From Providencia manganoxydans (GTDB lineage Bacteria; Pseudomonadota; Gammaproteobacteria; Enterobacterales; Enterobacteriaceae), in assembly GCF_016618195.1 (NCBI RefSeq), contig NZ_CP067099.1, forward strand, positions 2,170,001 through 2,234,000: a stretch of 64,000 nt of DNA. The letters are read 5' to 3'. Below, one piece after another: positions 1 to 10,211 of this stretch. The notes below the pieces were generated by a model that worked only from the letters and a program-made list of their open reading frames with translations, had not been told where the DNA came from and did not search any database. Position 1 is the first letter of the stretch. Every line of letters starts with the position of its first letter. The position numbers and the translations under genes are program-made.

Positions 1-201
1 ATCTTCTGGGGTAATATCAGAAGAGTCAATTAAAGGCTGGTGTTCCCTAATCGTAAATGCAGGCATTTCTGGTCTGTGGAATTCAGGCATTTTAGCTAGC
101 TGTGCTTGCAAGTGTCCTGAAACAGGAATGTAGCCTTGGGGGGAGTGGCGCATACCGATAGTTCCTCCGGTATACACAACGTAAATCGATTTCTTCTGCA
201 T
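1..201 (-). CDS. ansA: L-asparaginase I, cytoplasmic (5' part only)
   Basis: This is the N-terminal 67 codons of a gene that runs off the left edge of the window. The protein starts MQKKSIYVVYTGGTIGMRHS. The TGGTIG stretch holds the nucleophilic threonine of type I/II asparaginases, and the following segment through HLQAQL matches the cytoplasmic AnsA type, which hydrolyses asparagine to aspartate and ammonia. There is no signal peptide, which argues against the periplasmic AnsB form. The ATG at 199-201 is chosen because it directly precedes the conserved KKSIYV start. Its neighbour sppA is also the neighbour in E. coli (sppA-ansA), on the same strand, about 185 bases upstream. The C-terminal part, including the rest of the active site, is not visible. 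Confidence 0.9.
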   Translation of the reverse strand, partial: MQKKSIYVVYTGGTIGMRHSPQGYIPVSGHLQAQLAKMPEFHRPEMPAFTIREHQPLIDSSDITPED

Positions 202-353
202 TTCATTACCTAGCTTAGTCGGTACTGGATTAGCAGTTAATAATCATATGGATGATTGTTAATGCTGACTTCATTTGATGTTATAACAATTTTGAACGAT
301 TTAATTGTGGTTATCTACTGTTTAAGTGGCATTGACTGATGATAAAACGTTGG

Positions 354-380
354 AACCCCTTTAGTTAAACTAAAGGGGTT
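354..380 (-). terminator. Rho-independent terminator after sppA
   Basis: A perfect inverted repeat (AACCCCTTTA ... TAAAGGGGTT, 7-base centre) lies 6 bases past the sppA stop codon. The stem is strong but the T-run on the minus strand is short, so some read-through into ansA is possible. The rest of 202-353 shows no gene. Confidence 0.6.
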
Positions 381-386
381 GAAAGG

Positions 387-2246
387 TTAGTTAATTTCAG
401 CGCAGTTTAAACAAAACGCATATCGATTTTGTGGATCATTCATTTTTAAGAAAAACTGAGCTTGCTGGCGGATATCGGTTGCAACCGATGGCGGCAGAAA
501 AACTTGTAACATATCAGGCATAACGGCCTGTGCATTATTACTAATCTCTAAAATTAGTTGATCCATAAAGGTCAACTCAGGCTGCATCCAATCTAGCTCA
601 ACAGAATCGAGTTTAGCGAGTTCAGCTGCTTTATTTACCGCATCATCAAAATCGCCTAACTGATCAACTAAACCAATTTTTTTCGCATCACTGCCTATCC
701 AAACACGGCCTTGAGCGATAGCATCAATCTCTTCGGGGGTTTTATGTCGTGATTTAGCCACTAAATTAATAAAGTTTTTATAACCATTTTCAATGGTGAC
801 TTGCATCATATCGGAAAACTCAGAGCTAATTCCTTTTGTCACAGAAATATCTGCAAGAGAGGTTGTCGAAACGCCATCAGTGTATACACCGACAGAGTCC
901 AAGGCATTTTCAAACGTATTGATCACACCAAAAATACCGATCGAACCCGTTATCGTACTTGGGCTAGCAATAATGTAATCGGCAGGGGTTGAAACCCAAT
1001 AACCGCCAGAGGCAGCCATACCTCCCATAGAAACGACAACGGGTTTACCCGCCGCTTTAGCTGAAGCAAGTTCACTACGAATTAATTCCGAAGCGGTTAC
1101 GCTACCACCAGGGCTATTGACGCGTAAAATAATGGCTTTGATATTCGGATCAAGGCGAGCATCACGAATTTGTGTGCTGATAAGATCGCCACTTGCGATC
1201 CCCGGTGCTTGAGGGCCATCCATTATCGCACCTTGCACAACGATGACAGCGATATTACCTGCCGGTGTTTCTGTGCCAATATTGGTTAGTTTTCCAGAGT
1301 AATCATAAATGCTGATATAGTTGAAATGTTTATCATCTTTATTCCAACCAAATTGCTTTTTAAGCACATTTTCAGCTTGTTCACGGGTATAAATTTTATC
1401 AACCAATTTTTGGTTTAAAGCGTATTGTGCGCTATCTCCACCTGCGGCCCGAAGCTTACTGATTAATGTATCAGAACCGGGGAAGATCCCTTGAACATTA
1501 GTTTTACGATTTTGCGCGAGTGTATTAAGGTAGTTATCCCATAGTGCGTTTAGCCATTGTTTGGTTGCCTCTCGAGCTTCTGGGGACATGTTGTCACGCA
1601 TCAGTGGTTCTACCGCTGATTTGTAGGTACCAACACGGAAAATATGGCTACTTACTTTCAGTTTTTCTAACAGTGATTTGTAATAAAGTGTATTAGTAGA
1701 AAAACCTTGGATACCGACCATTCCTTGTGGCGCCATAAAAATCTGATCAGCATAGCTTGCTAAGTAATATTGAGACTGGGTATAACCATCACCAACGGCG
1801 TAAATTGGTTTTCCCGAGCTCTTGAAATCAGCAATTGCCTTACCAATAAAATTAAGAGAAGGTTGATCTGCGCCGACAAGATTATCTAAGCGGAGTACCA
1901 TACCTGTGATGCGATCATCGGTTGCTGCGTTGCGGATGGTATCCACAATATCGAACAAGGCGTTTTCTTGCATACGACTGTTTGGCGTGCCTAACAGTTC
2001 ACGGCTCATACGACCAAAGGGATCTGGTGTTGAAACTTGATCAACGACAACACCTTGTAAATCAACATAAAGTGCACCAAAGTAATTTGGATCAGGTTTT
2101 GATTCGGATTGATATAATGCTATCGAACCAATGACTAAAAAGCACAGTACTAAGAAAATGGTATTGAATACCAGTTCCCGAATAAAATTTAGTATTCGCC
2201 AGCTAAATTTAAAGACAGTGGCGATGATCTCCCATATTTGACGCAT
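387..2246 (-). CDS. sppA: Protease IV / signal peptide peptidase SppA
   Basis: An inner-membrane serine protease of family S49 that digests cleaved signal peptides. The 619-residue length matches the long, duplicated enterobacterial form. One membrane segment lies at about residues 25-46. The catalytic dyad is visible as Lys209 in RVGTYKSAVEP and Ser413 in MGGMAASGGYW; the two halves of the protein each supply one of these residues, as in E. coli SppA. The start codon precedes MRQIWEI, which agrees with family N-termini. It is probably transcribed with or ahead of ansA. It is divergent from ydjA, with about 310 bases between them. Nothing looks broken. Confidence 0.95.
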   Translation of the reverse strand: MRQIWEIIATVFKFSWRILNFIRELVFNTIFLVLCFLVIGSIALYQSESKPDPNYFGALYVDLQGVVVDQVSTPDPFGRMSRELLGTPNSRMQENALFDIVDTIRNAATDDRITGMVLRLDNLVGADQPSLNFIGKAIADFKSSGKPIYAVGDGYTQSQYYLASYADQIFMAPQGMVGIQGFSTNTLYYKSLLEKLKVSSHIFRVGTYKSAVEPLMRDNMSPEAREATKQWLNALWDNYLNTLAQNRKTNVQGIFPGSDTLISKLRAAGGDSAQYALNQKLVDKIYTREQAENVLKKQFGWNKDDKHFNYISIYDYSGKLTNIGTETPAGNIAVIVVQGAIMDGPQAPGIASGDLISTQIRDARLDPNIKAIILRVNSPGGSVTASELIRSELASAKAAGKPVVVSMGGMAASGGYWVSTPADYIIASPSTITGSIGIFGVINTFENALDSVGVYTDGVSTTSLADISVTKGISSEFSDMMQVTIENGYKNFINLVAKSRHKTPEEIDAIAQGRVWIGSDAKKIGLVDQLGDFDDAVNKAAELAKLDSVELDWMQPELTFMDQLILEISNNAQAVMPDMLQVFLPPSVATDIRQQAQFFLKMNDPQNRYAFCLNCAEIN

Positions 2247-2556
2247 ATTTTCTCCAACACACGAATTTGCACTGATATCTTAATGAAATAAAAACAGTTG
2301 TCTGCAATTGAATGATATTTTTATGCATAACAAAGCGATTTAGAGCGTTGTACAATATCGTGATGATATTTTTCAAAACATATAGATGATATAATTCAAT
2401 CAATTAATCAAGTAGAGCCCATGATGTTGGCCGGTAGCTGAATGACAAACTGGGTTCCGCTGCAAACTTTATTAGCACGTGATCATTAAATTAGAGTGAT
2501 AATGATTGCTTGTTTGAATGACTATCATATCAGTTTACTCTGAATCGGAGATGAAT

Positions 2557-3108
2557 ATGGATGCTTTAACCCTTTTATTGAACCGTCGTTCAGCTTCACG
2601 GCTAACAACTCCCGCACCACAAGGTGATGAATTGCAGAATATTTTGGCTGCGGGTATGCGTGCACCTGATCATGGCGCATTGCGTCCTTGGCACTTTGTG
2701 GTTATGCAAGGTGAAGGGTTAAATCGCTTTAGTCAGTTACTTGAGAAGGCAGCAAAGGAAGGCAAGTTAGGGGCTGAAGTTGAAGAAAAAGCACGTAATG
2801 CACCGTTTAGAGCGCCGCTAATTATAACGGTTATCGCAAAAACACAAAATCATCCTAAAGTTCCAGAGTGGGAGCAAATTGTAGCGGCAGGTTGTACTGT
2901 ACAAGCCATGCAAATGGCAGCAGTCGCACAAGGGTTTGGTGGAATTTGGCGCTCAGGCTCATGGACAGAAGATGAAATTGTCCGTGAGGGTTTAGGATGT
3001 GAACCAAACGATCATATTGTGGGCTTCCTTTATTTAGGAACTCCAGAACTAAAAGCGCCAACGAAAGTGCAAATGCCAGACATGCAAAACTTCGTTTCTC
3101 ACTTTTAA
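2557..3108 (+). CDS. ydjA: Nitroreductase-family NAD(P)H flavoprotein YdjA
   Basis: A small FMN-dependent nitroreductase-like protein whose physiological substrate is not established. The start chosen gives [16 protein letters not shown] and 183 residues, the same length as E. coli YdjA; an in-frame ATG two codons earlier and a further upstream start exist, but GGAG at 2547-2550 is spaced correctly for 2557. Typical motifs are [13 protein letters not shown], the substrate for FMN phosphate contacts, and GFGGIWRSG near the C-terminus. The gene is followed after 14 bases by selD, so the two are likely cotranscribed, as in E. coli (ydjA-selD-topB). Confidence 0.93.
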   Translation: MDALTLLLNRRSASRLTTPAPQGDELQNILAAGMRAPDHGALRPWHFVVMQGEGLNRFSQLLEKAAKEGKLGAEVEEKARNAPFRAPLIITVIAKTQNHPKVPEWEQIVAAGCTVQAMQMAAVAQGFGGIWRSGSWTEDEIVREGLGCEPNDHIVGFLYLGTPELKAPTKVQMPDMQNFVSHF

Positions 3109-3122
3109 TAAGGCCAATTGTT

Positions 3123-4163
3123 ATGGAAAAAATTAGATTAACACAATACAGTCACGGTGCTGGTTGTGGCTGTAAAATTGCGCCAAAAGTGTTAGAGCAA
3201 ATTTTGCATTCAGAACAAGCTAAATTTCATGATCCACATTTGTTAGTTGGCAATGAAACTAAAGATGATGCTGCTGTTTATGATCTAGGGAACGGTATCG
3301 GTATCATTAGTACCACAGATTTCTTTATGCCAATCGTTGATTCACCGTATGAGTTTGGGCGTATTGCCGCAACAAATGCGATCAGTGATATTTTTGCGAT
3401 GGGCGGTAAACCGATTATGGCTATCGCCATTTTAGGATGGCCAATTGCTAAATTACCCCCTGAGGTTGCCAGAGAGGTGATAGAAGGTGGACGAGCAGCG
3501 TGTGCGGATGCTGGAATATCATTGGCAGGTGGACACTCGATTGATGCGCCAGAACCTATTTTTGGACTAGCGGTGACGGGTGTTGTTAATACTGAATATG
3601 TGAAAAAAAATAGTGCAGCAACAGCAGGTTGTGAATTATTTTTAACTAAACCGCTAGGTATTGGTGTACTCACAACCGCAGAGAAAAAAGGTGTATTGGC
3701 GCAAGAGCATCAGAATTTAGCCGCTGAAACTATGTGCCAGCTGAATAAATTAGGTGCGGTGATTGCACCATTAGCGGGTGTGACAGCGATGACTGATGTC
3801 ACTGGATTTGGTTTATTGGGACATTTGAGTGAAATTTGCGAAGGTTCTCAAGTACGCGCTGAAATCTATTTCAATCAAGTTCCTAAACTGGCGAATGTAG
3901 AACACTATATCGAGACTGGTTGTGTTCCTGGCGGCACTCAGCGTAATTTTGATAGTTATGGGCACCTGATTGGGCCAATGAGTGATGCTCAGCGTAAGCT
4001 ATTATGTGATCCTCAGACATCGGGTGGGCTATTGATCGCAGTAGAACCTTCTGAAGTAGCTAAAATTAAAGACATTGCACATCAGCAAGGTGTTTTGTTA
4101 CAGTCTATCGGTAAATTATTACCCCATCGGGACAATGTACCTTTAATTGAAGTGATAGATTAA
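3123..4163 (+). CDS. selD: Selenide, water dikinase (selenophosphate synthase)
   Basis: Makes monoselenophosphate from selenide and ATP, the selenium donor for selenocysteine and selenouridine tRNA. The N-terminal GAGCGCK motif supplies Cys15, Cys17 and Lys18, equivalent to the Cys17/Lys20 active-site pair of the E. coli enzyme. Here the catalytic residue is Cys, not Sec. The Gly-rich and Asp-rich AIR-synthase-like nucleotide-binding motifs ([22 protein letters not shown]) are intact. Length 346 residues is normal. The gene sits between ydjA and topB with 14- and 3-base gaps, so it is in one operon with them. No tRNA-Sec or selenoprotein gene is seen in this window. Confidence 0.96.
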   Translation: MEKIRLTQYSHGAGCGCKIAPKVLEQILHSEQAKFHDPHLLVGNETKDDAAVYDLGNGIGIISTTDFFMPIVDSPYEFGRIAATNAISDIFAMGGKPIMAIAILGWPIAKLPPEVAREVIEGGRAACADAGISLAGGHSIDAPEPIFGLAVTGVVNTEYVKKNSAATAGCELFLTKPLGIGVLTTAEKKGVLAQEHQNLAAETMCQLNKLGAVIAPLAGVTAMTDVTGFGLLGHLSEICEGSQVRAEIYFNQVPKLANVEHYIETGCVPGGTQRNFDSYGHLIGPMSDAQRKLLCDPQTSGGLLIAVEPSEVAKIKDIAHQQGVLLQSIGKLLPHRDNVPLIEVID

Positions 4164-4166
4164 TTC

Positions 4167-6098
4167 ATGCGTTTGTTTATTGCGGAAAAGCCTAGCCTTG
4201 CGCGGGCAATTGCGGATGTGCTGCCTAAACCTCACAAAAGGGGGGATGGCTTTATCCAATGTGGTGCTGACCAAATGGTCACATGGTGTATCGGGCACTT
4301 GCTTGAGCAAGCGGAGCCTGATGCTTATGAACCTCGATATGCACGCTGGAATTTACAGGATCTTCCTATTATCCCTGAAAAATGGTTGTTAAAACCACGT
4401 TCCGCAGTAACTAAACAACTTAAAACCATTGATACCCTTCTCAAACAGGCAACAGAGATCGTACACGCTGGGGACCCTGATAGAGAAGGGCAATTATTGG
4501 TAGATGAAGTTCTCGATTTTTTAAACCTTGAAGGTGAAAAAAGAAAGCAAGTTAAACGTTGTTTAATTAATGATCTCAACCCTCAAGCTGTTGAAAGAGC
4601 GATCGAACGTTTACGTGAAAACCGCGAATTTATCCCATTATGCGTTTCAGCATTAGCGCGAGCGCGAGCCGATTGGTTGTATGGCATTAATATGACTCGT
4701 GCCTATACCTTATTAGGACAACGAGGCGGTTACCAAGGCGTTCTTTCAGTTGGTCGGGTACAAACGCCAGTATTAGGTTTGGTTGTTCGCCGTGATGAAG
4801 ATATCGAAAATTTTGTACCAAAAGATTATTTTGAAGTACGAGCGCATATCATCACGCCACAAGAAGAGCGTTTTGTAGCGATTTGGCAGCCGAGTGATTC
4901 CTGTATTGATTATCAAGATGAAGAAGGGCGTTTGTTTCATCGCCCTCTGGCTGAACATGTGGTATCACGTATTACAGGGAAACCTGCATTTGTTACGCAA
5001 TATCAAGATAAACGCGAATCTGAAATCGCACCTTTGCCGTTTTCTCTTTCAGCATTACAAATTGAAGCGGCAAAAAAATATGGCTTAAGCGCTCAAGAAG
5101 TGCTGGATATTTGTCAGCGTTTATATGAAACCCATAAATTGATTACTTACCCGCGTTCAGATAGCCGCTATTTACCTGATGAACATTTTGCTGGGCGTCA
5201 TTCTGTTTTGAATGCGATTTCAGTTCATCAACCTGATTTAACGCAATTTGAACTACCTGAATTAGATAAAAAGAACCGTTGTTGGGATGACAAAAAAGTG
5301 GATGCACACCATGCGATAATTCCAACGGCAAAAGCGGTTTCAGTAAAGCTTACTGAAAATGAAGCGAATATTTATCAATTAGTTGCTCGTCAATACATTA
5401 TTCAATTTATGTCGGATGCCGTTTATCGTAAATGTACTATTGAATTGGAAATCGAGAAGGGTAAATTTATTGCTAAAGCACGTTTTTTAGCTGAAGCTGG
5501 TTGGAGGGTCGTATTAGGCAATAAAGAACGTGATGCCGAAAATGATGGTACACCGCTCCCTATTGTTGCAAAAGGTGATGAGTTACTTTGTGAAAAAGGT
5601 GAAGTGATTGAAAAGCAAACTCAGCCACCAAGGCCTTTTACAGATGCAACATTGTTATCAGCAATGACGGGTATCGCGAGATTTGTTCAAGATAAAGCTT
5701 TAAAAAAAGTACTCCGTGAAACAGATGGATTAGGCACTGAGGCGACACGTGCAGGGATTATTGATTTATTGTTTAAGCGTCAGTTTTTATTCAAAAAAGG
5801 ACGTTATATTCACTCATCACCAGCCGGTAGAGCACTAATTCATGTGCTACCAGATATGGCAACATTACCGGATATGACGGCACATTGGGAATCGATTTTG
5901 ACGCAAATTAGTGAAAAACAAACTCGTTATGATGATTTTATGAACCCACTTAGTGCGACATTAACTCAATTGATCCATCAAGCTCGCCAGTTTACTAACC
6001 TGCGTGCTTTTAGAGAACTCCCCCCTGTGACGAAAAGCAAAGGCGACAAAAAGTCTGCCAAATCAAAGAAAAAGGCTCAGCCAAGTAATAATCAATAG
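4167..6098 (+). CDS. topB: DNA topoisomerase III
   Basis: A type IA topoisomerase that decatenates and resolves replication and recombination intermediates. The Toprim domain starts [20 protein letters not shown] and carries the acidic DPDREG motif near residue 105. The active-site tyrosine is Tyr328 in [13 protein letters not shown], the same number as in E. coli TopB. Conserved downstream motifs include the DAHHAIIPT segment. The C-terminus is short and Lys-rich, with no zinc fingers, unlike topA in this same window. The 643-residue length is normal. It starts 3 bases after selD and ends the operon. A GC-rich hairpin at 6112-6136 follows but has no clear T-run. Confidence 0.96.
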   Translation: MRLFIAEKPSLARAIADVLPKPHKRGDGFIQCGADQMVTWCIGHLLEQAEPDAYEPRYARWNLQDLPIIPEKWLLKPRSAVTKQLKTIDTLLKQATEIVHAGDPDREGQLLVDEVLDFLNLEGEKRKQVKRCLINDLNPQAVERAIERLRENREFIPLCVSALARARADWLYGINMTRAYTLLGQRGGYQGVLSVGRVQTPVLGLVVRRDEDIENFVPKDYFEVRAHIITPQEERFVAIWQPSDSCIDYQDEEGRLFHRPLAEHVVSRITGKPAFVTQYQDKRESEIAPLPFSLSALQIEAAKKYGLSAQEVLDICQRLYETHKLITYPRSDSRYLPDEHFAGRHSVLNAISVHQPDLTQFELPELDKKNRCWDDKKVDAHHAIIPTAKAVSVKLTENEANIYQLVARQYIIQFMSDAVYRKCTIELEIEKGKFIAKARFLAEAGWRVVLGNKERDAENDGTPLPIVAKGDELLCEKGEVIEKQTQPPRPFTDATLLSAMTGIARFVQDKALKKVLRETDGLGTEATRAGIIDLLFKRQFLFKKGRYIHSSPAGRALIHVLPDMATLPDMTAHWESILTQISEKQTRYDDFMNPLSATLTQLIHQARQFTNLRAFRELPPVTKSKGDKKSAKSKKKAQPSNNQ

Positions 6099-6153
6099 TC
6101 ACATTTTAAATGATAGGAGGAAAGCAACCTCCTATCGAGTTCCTGCGACTTAT

Positions 6154-6975
6154 TTAGGGAGCAGTTTTGGTTAAATCAAATTCAGCCCAGACAGGGGCGT
6201 GATCTGAAGGTTTTTCCATTCCACGAATGTCATAATCTATACCTGTGCCAATGCAATGTTGCGACAGTGCCGCTGAGGCTAATAGCAAGTCTATGCGTAG
6301 GCCACGGTTATCATCAAACCCTTTAGAACGATAATCAAACCATGAATAGCAATCATCAACCTCTGGATTCATCGTGCGATAGGTATCGACTAATCCCCAG
6401 TTGAGTAGCCTATCCATCCACTCGCGTTCCTCAGGTAAAAACGAACATTTCCCCGTTTTTAACCAGCGTTTACGGTTAACCTCACCAATACCGATATCAA
6501 GATCACTTGGGCTAATATTCATATCGCCCATGATCAGTAGTTGCGAATCAGGTGTTTGAGTTGAGGTTATGTAGTTTTGTAGATCTTGATAAAACTTTTG
6601 TTTAGCTGGAAATTTTATTGGATGGTCACGGCTTTCACCTTGAGGGAAGTAGCCATTGACGACGGTGAGTAAACCATTACTGGTTTCGATATCAGCCATA
6701 ATAATTCGACGTTGGGCATCTTCCTCATCAGTAGGAAAACCTTTACGAACTGCAACGGGTTGATTTTTAGTTAATAGTGCAACCCCATAGTGTGCTTTTT
6801 GACCGTGATAAAAGACATGATAGCCGAGTTTACTCACCTCATCGTAAGGAAACATGTCATCATGAACCTTGGTTTCCTGAAGACCAATCACTTCTGGCTG
6901 ATGTTTATCAATGATAGCAGCCAACTGATGTGGACGAGCACGTAGGCCATTAATATTGAACGAGATAAATTTCAT
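6154..6975 (-). CDS. xthA: Exodeoxyribonuclease III (AP endonuclease)
   Basis: Mg-dependent 3'-5' exonuclease and class II AP endonuclease for base-excision repair. The protein starts [17 protein letters not shown], and shows the family motifs QETK (metal-binding Glu), MGDMNISP (catalytic Asp/Asn) and the C-terminal [10 protein letters not shown] (catalytic His). The 273-residue length is close to E. coli's 268. It converges with topB. Upstream, about 450 bases separate it from the next gene, where conserved gene order stops. Confidence 0.95.
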   Translation of the reverse strand: MKFISFNINGLRARPHQLAAIIDKHQPEVIGLQETKVHDDMFPYDEVSKLGYHVFYHGQKAHYGVALLTKNQPVAVRKGFPTDEEDAQRRIIMADIETSNGLLTVVNGYFPQGESRDHPIKFPAKQKFYQDLQNYITSTQTPDSQLLIMGDMNISPSDLDIGIGEVNRKRWLKTGKCSFLPEEREWMDRLLNWGLVDTYRTMNPEVDDCYSWFDYRSKGFDDNRGLRIDLLLASAALSQHCIGTGIDYDIRGMEKPSDHAPVWAEFDLTKTAP

Positions 6976-7430
6976 GTTTTATCACCTAATAGATTTTTCT
7001 GAACTCGTTGATTCTAACAGATGATAGCTAGACTGTAACTATTTAATAACTATTTAACCAGCGATTGAATTATCATAACTGAATATTTACATTTCTAATT
7101 ATAATATTAATGTTTTATTCCGAAATTTAAATAAGATTATTAGTTATACAATTAATGAAAAATATGTTCATCGATTTCCAATTGGTGATTTATATTTAAT
7201 GTGATTTAATAGTCGAGCCATAAAAAATAATGAAATGAAACAGTATAATATATTGCTTTGCCATGTTGGAAAATATAAAAATACTTTTATGAAATATTGT
7301 TACTCATTCAATGAAAAGTTAAATTAAATTTTTCATCGATATGTCAAATAATGGGCTATTCAACGTATTGTTTTTAATGGTTAATAATGTTGAATCCTGC
7401 ATGTTTAATAAACAGAATGGGGTCATAGAT
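6976..7430. other. AT-rich intergenic region between xthA and a LysR-type gene
   Basis: About 455 bases with no convincing coding frame, RNA gene or strong hairpin. It is clearly richer in A+T than the flanking genes and contains runs typical of H-NS-bound DNA. It must hold the promoters of xthA (leftward) and the LysR-type gene (rightward), but no clear -35/-10 pair stands out. An in-frame start for the regulator at 7341 would use part of this stretch. Confidence 0.5.
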
Positions 7431-8306
7431 ATGTTCTTTTCAAGAAAATTAGAGGCATTTATGGCGGTGGTTGAAAATGGCTCATTGAGTAAGGCTGCTA
7501 GGGTGATGAACCGCACTACGCCACCCATTGCCAAGTCGATTAAAGACTTCGAAACAAGCCTAGGTAAGCGATTATTTAAAAGAGAAAAATTTGGCATGAC
7601 TTTAACTAAAGATGGCCAAGAGTTATATAATGATTTGCGCGATCTTTACTTGCAGGAGAAGGAAATAACTAAAAAACATTTTACAGGATATATTGTCAAT
7701 GAAGCTAACATTTATTATGACTGGGGTAAGGAAAACTTTTTAGTTAATCTTTATCAGGCTGCTAATAAAAATAATGTTCAAATTAATATATTGAGATTTA
7801 ATTATGAGGAAGTCGATGAAATAGTCGACTATGATGGTAATACGGTAATATTAAGTTCTCAACCCGTTATTAGTGAAAGGTTTTCACTGCAAAGAAAAAT
7901 AGAAAATGCATCATTAGGTGTTTATTGTCGTAGCGAATTATATGATAAGTACCAAAATAATATTATGGAACTATTAAGAAACTGTACATGGTTGTGCGAT
8001 CCTGCATTTTATAAGAGTAGTTTAATGAGTGAATTACTTGCTAAGACAGAATTGGAAGGTAATAAAGCCAGTATAAGGCAAATGGATAATATTGGTAGCT
8101 GCCAAAATTTTCTACAAATTGGTGATTTTATTGGGATTATTGACTACTACCCAGAAAATGATCTTAATGATAAATCACTTAATTATATACCCTTGAATTC
8201 GATCATCGATGAGAGTTGTTGTTTTGTCTATAAGTCGAAATCGCACTCAAGTGTGTTGAATCGTTTTACGGATATTATTGATACATTAGGAGGAAATCAA
8301 TCTTGA
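7431..8306 (+). CDS. LysR-type transcriptional regulator (target unknown)
   Basis: The first about 60 residues form the winged helix-turn-helix of the LysR family: MFFSRKLEAFMAVVENGSLS, then a recognition helix region with TTPPIAKSIKDFETSLGKRL and the FKREKFGMTLTKDGQ wing. The remaining about 230 residues should be the ligand-binding domain but match no regulator I can name. The ATG at 7431 follows a GGGG motif at 8-10 bases and gives a standard 291 residues; an in-frame start at 7341 would add 30 residues without family support. The gene is AT-rich, stands alone, and its stop codon lies one base from the 3' end of the converging tRNA-Tyr gene. This suggests it is an acquired gene, but that is inference. 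Confidence 0.8.
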   Translation: MFFSRKLEAFMAVVENGSLSKAARVMNRTTPPIAKSIKDFETSLGKRLFKREKFGMTLTKDGQELYNDLRDLYLQEKEITKKHFTGYIVNEANIYYDWGKENFLVNLYQAANKNNVQINILRFNYEEVDEIVDYDGNTVILSSQPVISERFSLQRKIENASLGVYCRSELYDKYQNNIMELLRNCTWLCDPAFYKSSLMSELLAKTELEGNKASIRQMDNIGSCQNFLQIGDFIGIIDYYPENDLNDKSLNYIPLNSIIDESCCFVYKSKSHSSVLNRFTDIIDTLGGNQS

Positions 8307-8307
8307 A

Positions 8308-8392
<85 letters not shown>

Positions 8393-8429
8393 AGATTTTG
8401 AATTGCTGTGTTCGTTGACAGCGGGCGGC

Positions 8430-8457
8430 ATCATATCAAATGAGGCGCCCCTGTAAA
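8430..8457 (-). promoter_or_regulatory. tRNA-Tyr promoter with GC-rich discriminator
   Basis: On the minus strand TTTACA (-35, 8452-8457) and TATGAT (-10, 8430-8435) are separated by 16 bases, followed by a GC-rich discriminator (GCCGCCCGC). This is the layout of the E. coli tyrT promoter, which is under growth-rate and stringent control. The resemblance to E. coli is close; regulation here is inferred. Confidence 0.85.
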
Positions 8458-8530
8458 GTATTAATTTTTAAAATTTGTTTGAATGCTGTTTTTTTGCGCT
8501 CAGTGCATAGTTAAACAGCAGATATTTGTG

Positions 8531-9379
8531 TTACAGGATAATAGTCCGGTTTCCGTAAACAAAAACGCGTTGAGCTAATACCCAATAAAGTGCATGACTG
8601 AGTACATTTTTTTCTACATCTCGGCCTGCTCGCATCATGTCGTCAGCAGTAAAGGTATGGTCAACATTAATGACGTTTTGCGTAATAATTGGGCCTTCAT
8701 CAAGATTGTCATTAACAAAGTGCGCTGTTGCACCAATAATTTTAACGCCCCGTTCATATGCTTGGTGGTATGGACGGGCACCAATGAAAGCAGGTAAAAA
8801 TGAATGATGGATATTAATAATTTGGTTTGGATAATGCTGTACAAACGCAGGCGTTAATACACGCATATATTTAGCAAGAACAACATAATCAGGTTGATAC
8901 TGGTCGATTTGTGCTGTCATTTTTTCATCATGCTGCTCGCGTGTCAGGCCTTCATGGCTAATATGATGAAAAGGAATGCCAAATTGTTCGACTAAATGTT
9001 TGAGGGTATCATGATTACCGATAACGGCAGCGATTTCGACATCTAAGCCATCATAAGTACTTTTCATTAGAAGGTCACCTAAGCAATGTGCTTCTTTGGT
9101 TACCATTATCACGATACGGCGGCGGCCTGATGAATTTAATTCACGTTTAGAGCCTGCTGGGAGTGCATCATCAAGATCTGCAAGCAAAGTTTCATCGTTA
9201 AATATTCCTTCGAGTTCGGTTCTCATAAAAAAACGACCCGTACGATGATCAACAAATTCATTATTTTGCACGATATTCAATTGGTGTTTGTAACAAATAT
9301 TGGTGATTTTTGCGATAAGTCCTTTCGCATCAGGGCAAATAGTGCGAAGGATCTTTTTTTGTACATTTTTTTGTTGCAT
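8531..9379 (-). CDS. purU: Formyltetrahydrofolate deformylase
   Basis: Hydrolyses 10-formyl-tetrahydrofolate to formate and tetrahydrofolate, which balances one-carbon pools and supplies formate to PurT. An N-terminal ACT domain (about residues 10-85, LRTICPDAKGLIAKITNICY) precedes a formyltransferase-like domain with the catalytic Asn/His/Asp region NIHHSFLPAFIGARPYHQAY and the GATAHFVNDNLDEGPII segment. The 282-residue length is normal (E. coli 280). It is transcribed toward the tRNA-Tyr gene, which has its own promoter. A repeat element separates it from ychJ upstream. Confidence 0.97.
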   Translation of the reverse strand: MQQKNVQKKILRTICPDAKGLIAKITNICYKHQLNIVQNNEFVDHRTGRFFMRTELEGIFNDETLLADLDDALPAGSKRELNSSGRRRIVIMVTKEAHCLGDLLMKSTYDGLDVEIAAVIGNHDTLKHLVEQFGIPFHHISHEGLTREQHDEKMTAQIDQYQPDYVVLAKYMRVLTPAFVQHYPNQIINIHHSFLPAFIGARPYHQAYERGVKIIGATAHFVNDNLDEGPIITQNVINVDHTFTADDMMRAGRDVEKNVLSHALYWVLAQRVFVYGNRTIIL

Positions 9380-9416
9380 GGGGCTGTCTAATCCTTAACT
9401 GACAATGCCTATACTG

Positions 9417-9512
9417 ATACTCGTCACACTTCAAGTTGCAGCACTTTTCATTGAGGTATGGTGACTACGCTTATTCACAGGCTGCGTAGTTACACCTTGA
9501 ATTATAGAGTAT
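9417..9512. repeat. Short palindromic intergenic element, copy 1 (short form)
   Basis: The element starts ATACTC...CTTCAAGTTGCAG and ends CACCTTGAATTATAGAGTAT, so its ends are imperfect inverted repeats of about 25 bases. The length is about 96 bases and there is no coding capacity. It lies between ychJ and purU. Related copies lie at 31841, 45346, 48390 and 63919. Confidence 0.75.
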
Positions 9513-9601
9513 AGCGCGCATCAAACAGTGATTTGAATGATATCAATGTATAGGTAATCAATATACTGTGCATTTCCGTTATCATGGGTAAAACATAACC
9601 A

Positions 9602-10081
9602 TTAATCATTGTTACAGCATTTTTTAAATTTATTGCCGGAACCACATGGACATAGATCATTACGGCTTGTTTTAGGGGTAATGCCATCTATGTAATACCA
9701 ACGTTTTTCTATGCGAAGAAAACGGGAACGCTCATGAATAAGCTGCTTATGATCGGCTTTTTCATCAATAAAGCAAGTTGAAAATTGCACATAGCCTTCA
9801 TCGGGATTTTTAGCATAAGAAGAACTAATAACACGAAGTGGTAACCATTTGGTTTGAGTAAAACTTTGTAGAATATCATTTCGCCATTCATTTGCGTGAC
9901 ACTCAGGGTGCCATGTGGCAATAAGGTAATCGGCATCATGTACTACATAGGCGGTATAACGGGAACGCATTAGCTGCTCAGGCGTTTCAGGAATAGCTTG
10001 ATTGTCGAGATAAGGTTGACAGCAGTGGCTGAAAGGTACTTGATTACCACAAAAACAGGGAGTTTCTTGATGATGATCCAT
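9602..10081 (-). CDS. ychJ: SEC-C motif protein YchJ (UPF0225)
   Basis: A 159-residue protein with two SEC-C-like zinc-binding clusters. The N-terminal one has CFCGNQVPFSHCC (about residues 9-21), and the C-terminal one has the classical CPCGSGNKFKKCC. Between them is an NTF2-like domain (RSRYTAYVVHDADYLIATWH). The length and architecture equal E. coli YchJ. The molecular function is not established; SEC-C motifs in other proteins bind zinc and SecB or ribosomes. It is divergent from rssB and in line with purU, as in E. coli. Confidence 0.92.
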   Translation of the reverse strand: MDHHQETPCFCGNQVPFSHCCQPYLDNQAIPETPEQLMRSRYTAYVVHDADYLIATWHPECHANEWRNDILQSFTQTKWLPLRVISSSYAKNPDEGYVQFSTCFIDEKADHKQLIHERSRFLRIEKRWYYIDGITPKTSRNDLCPCGSGNKFKKCCNND

Positions 10082-10211
10082 CTTTTTCTCTATAAAAATA
10101 AATATAAGGTATAAAAATAACTATACTTTAAAAATGAAAGTACAATGATTTTGTCATATGAATAATAGTATTGGTAGCAAATAACCGATTACAGCAAGAA
10201 GTAGGTTACTT

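Noticed and set aside
2490..2530. A possible Fur box upstream of ydjA (GATAATGATTGC)
   Set aside because: Only about half of the 19-base consensus agrees, and no iron link for ydjA-selD-topB is known.
6112..6136. Hairpin GATAGGAGG / CCTCCTATC between topB and xthA as a terminator
   Set aside because: The stem is good but neither strand has a T-run after it, so I did not list it as a terminator.
7319..7597. A 92-residue frame on the minus strand opposite the LysR gene
   Set aside because: It overlaps the well-supported HTH-coding part of the regulator, lacks an RBS, and has no family likeness.
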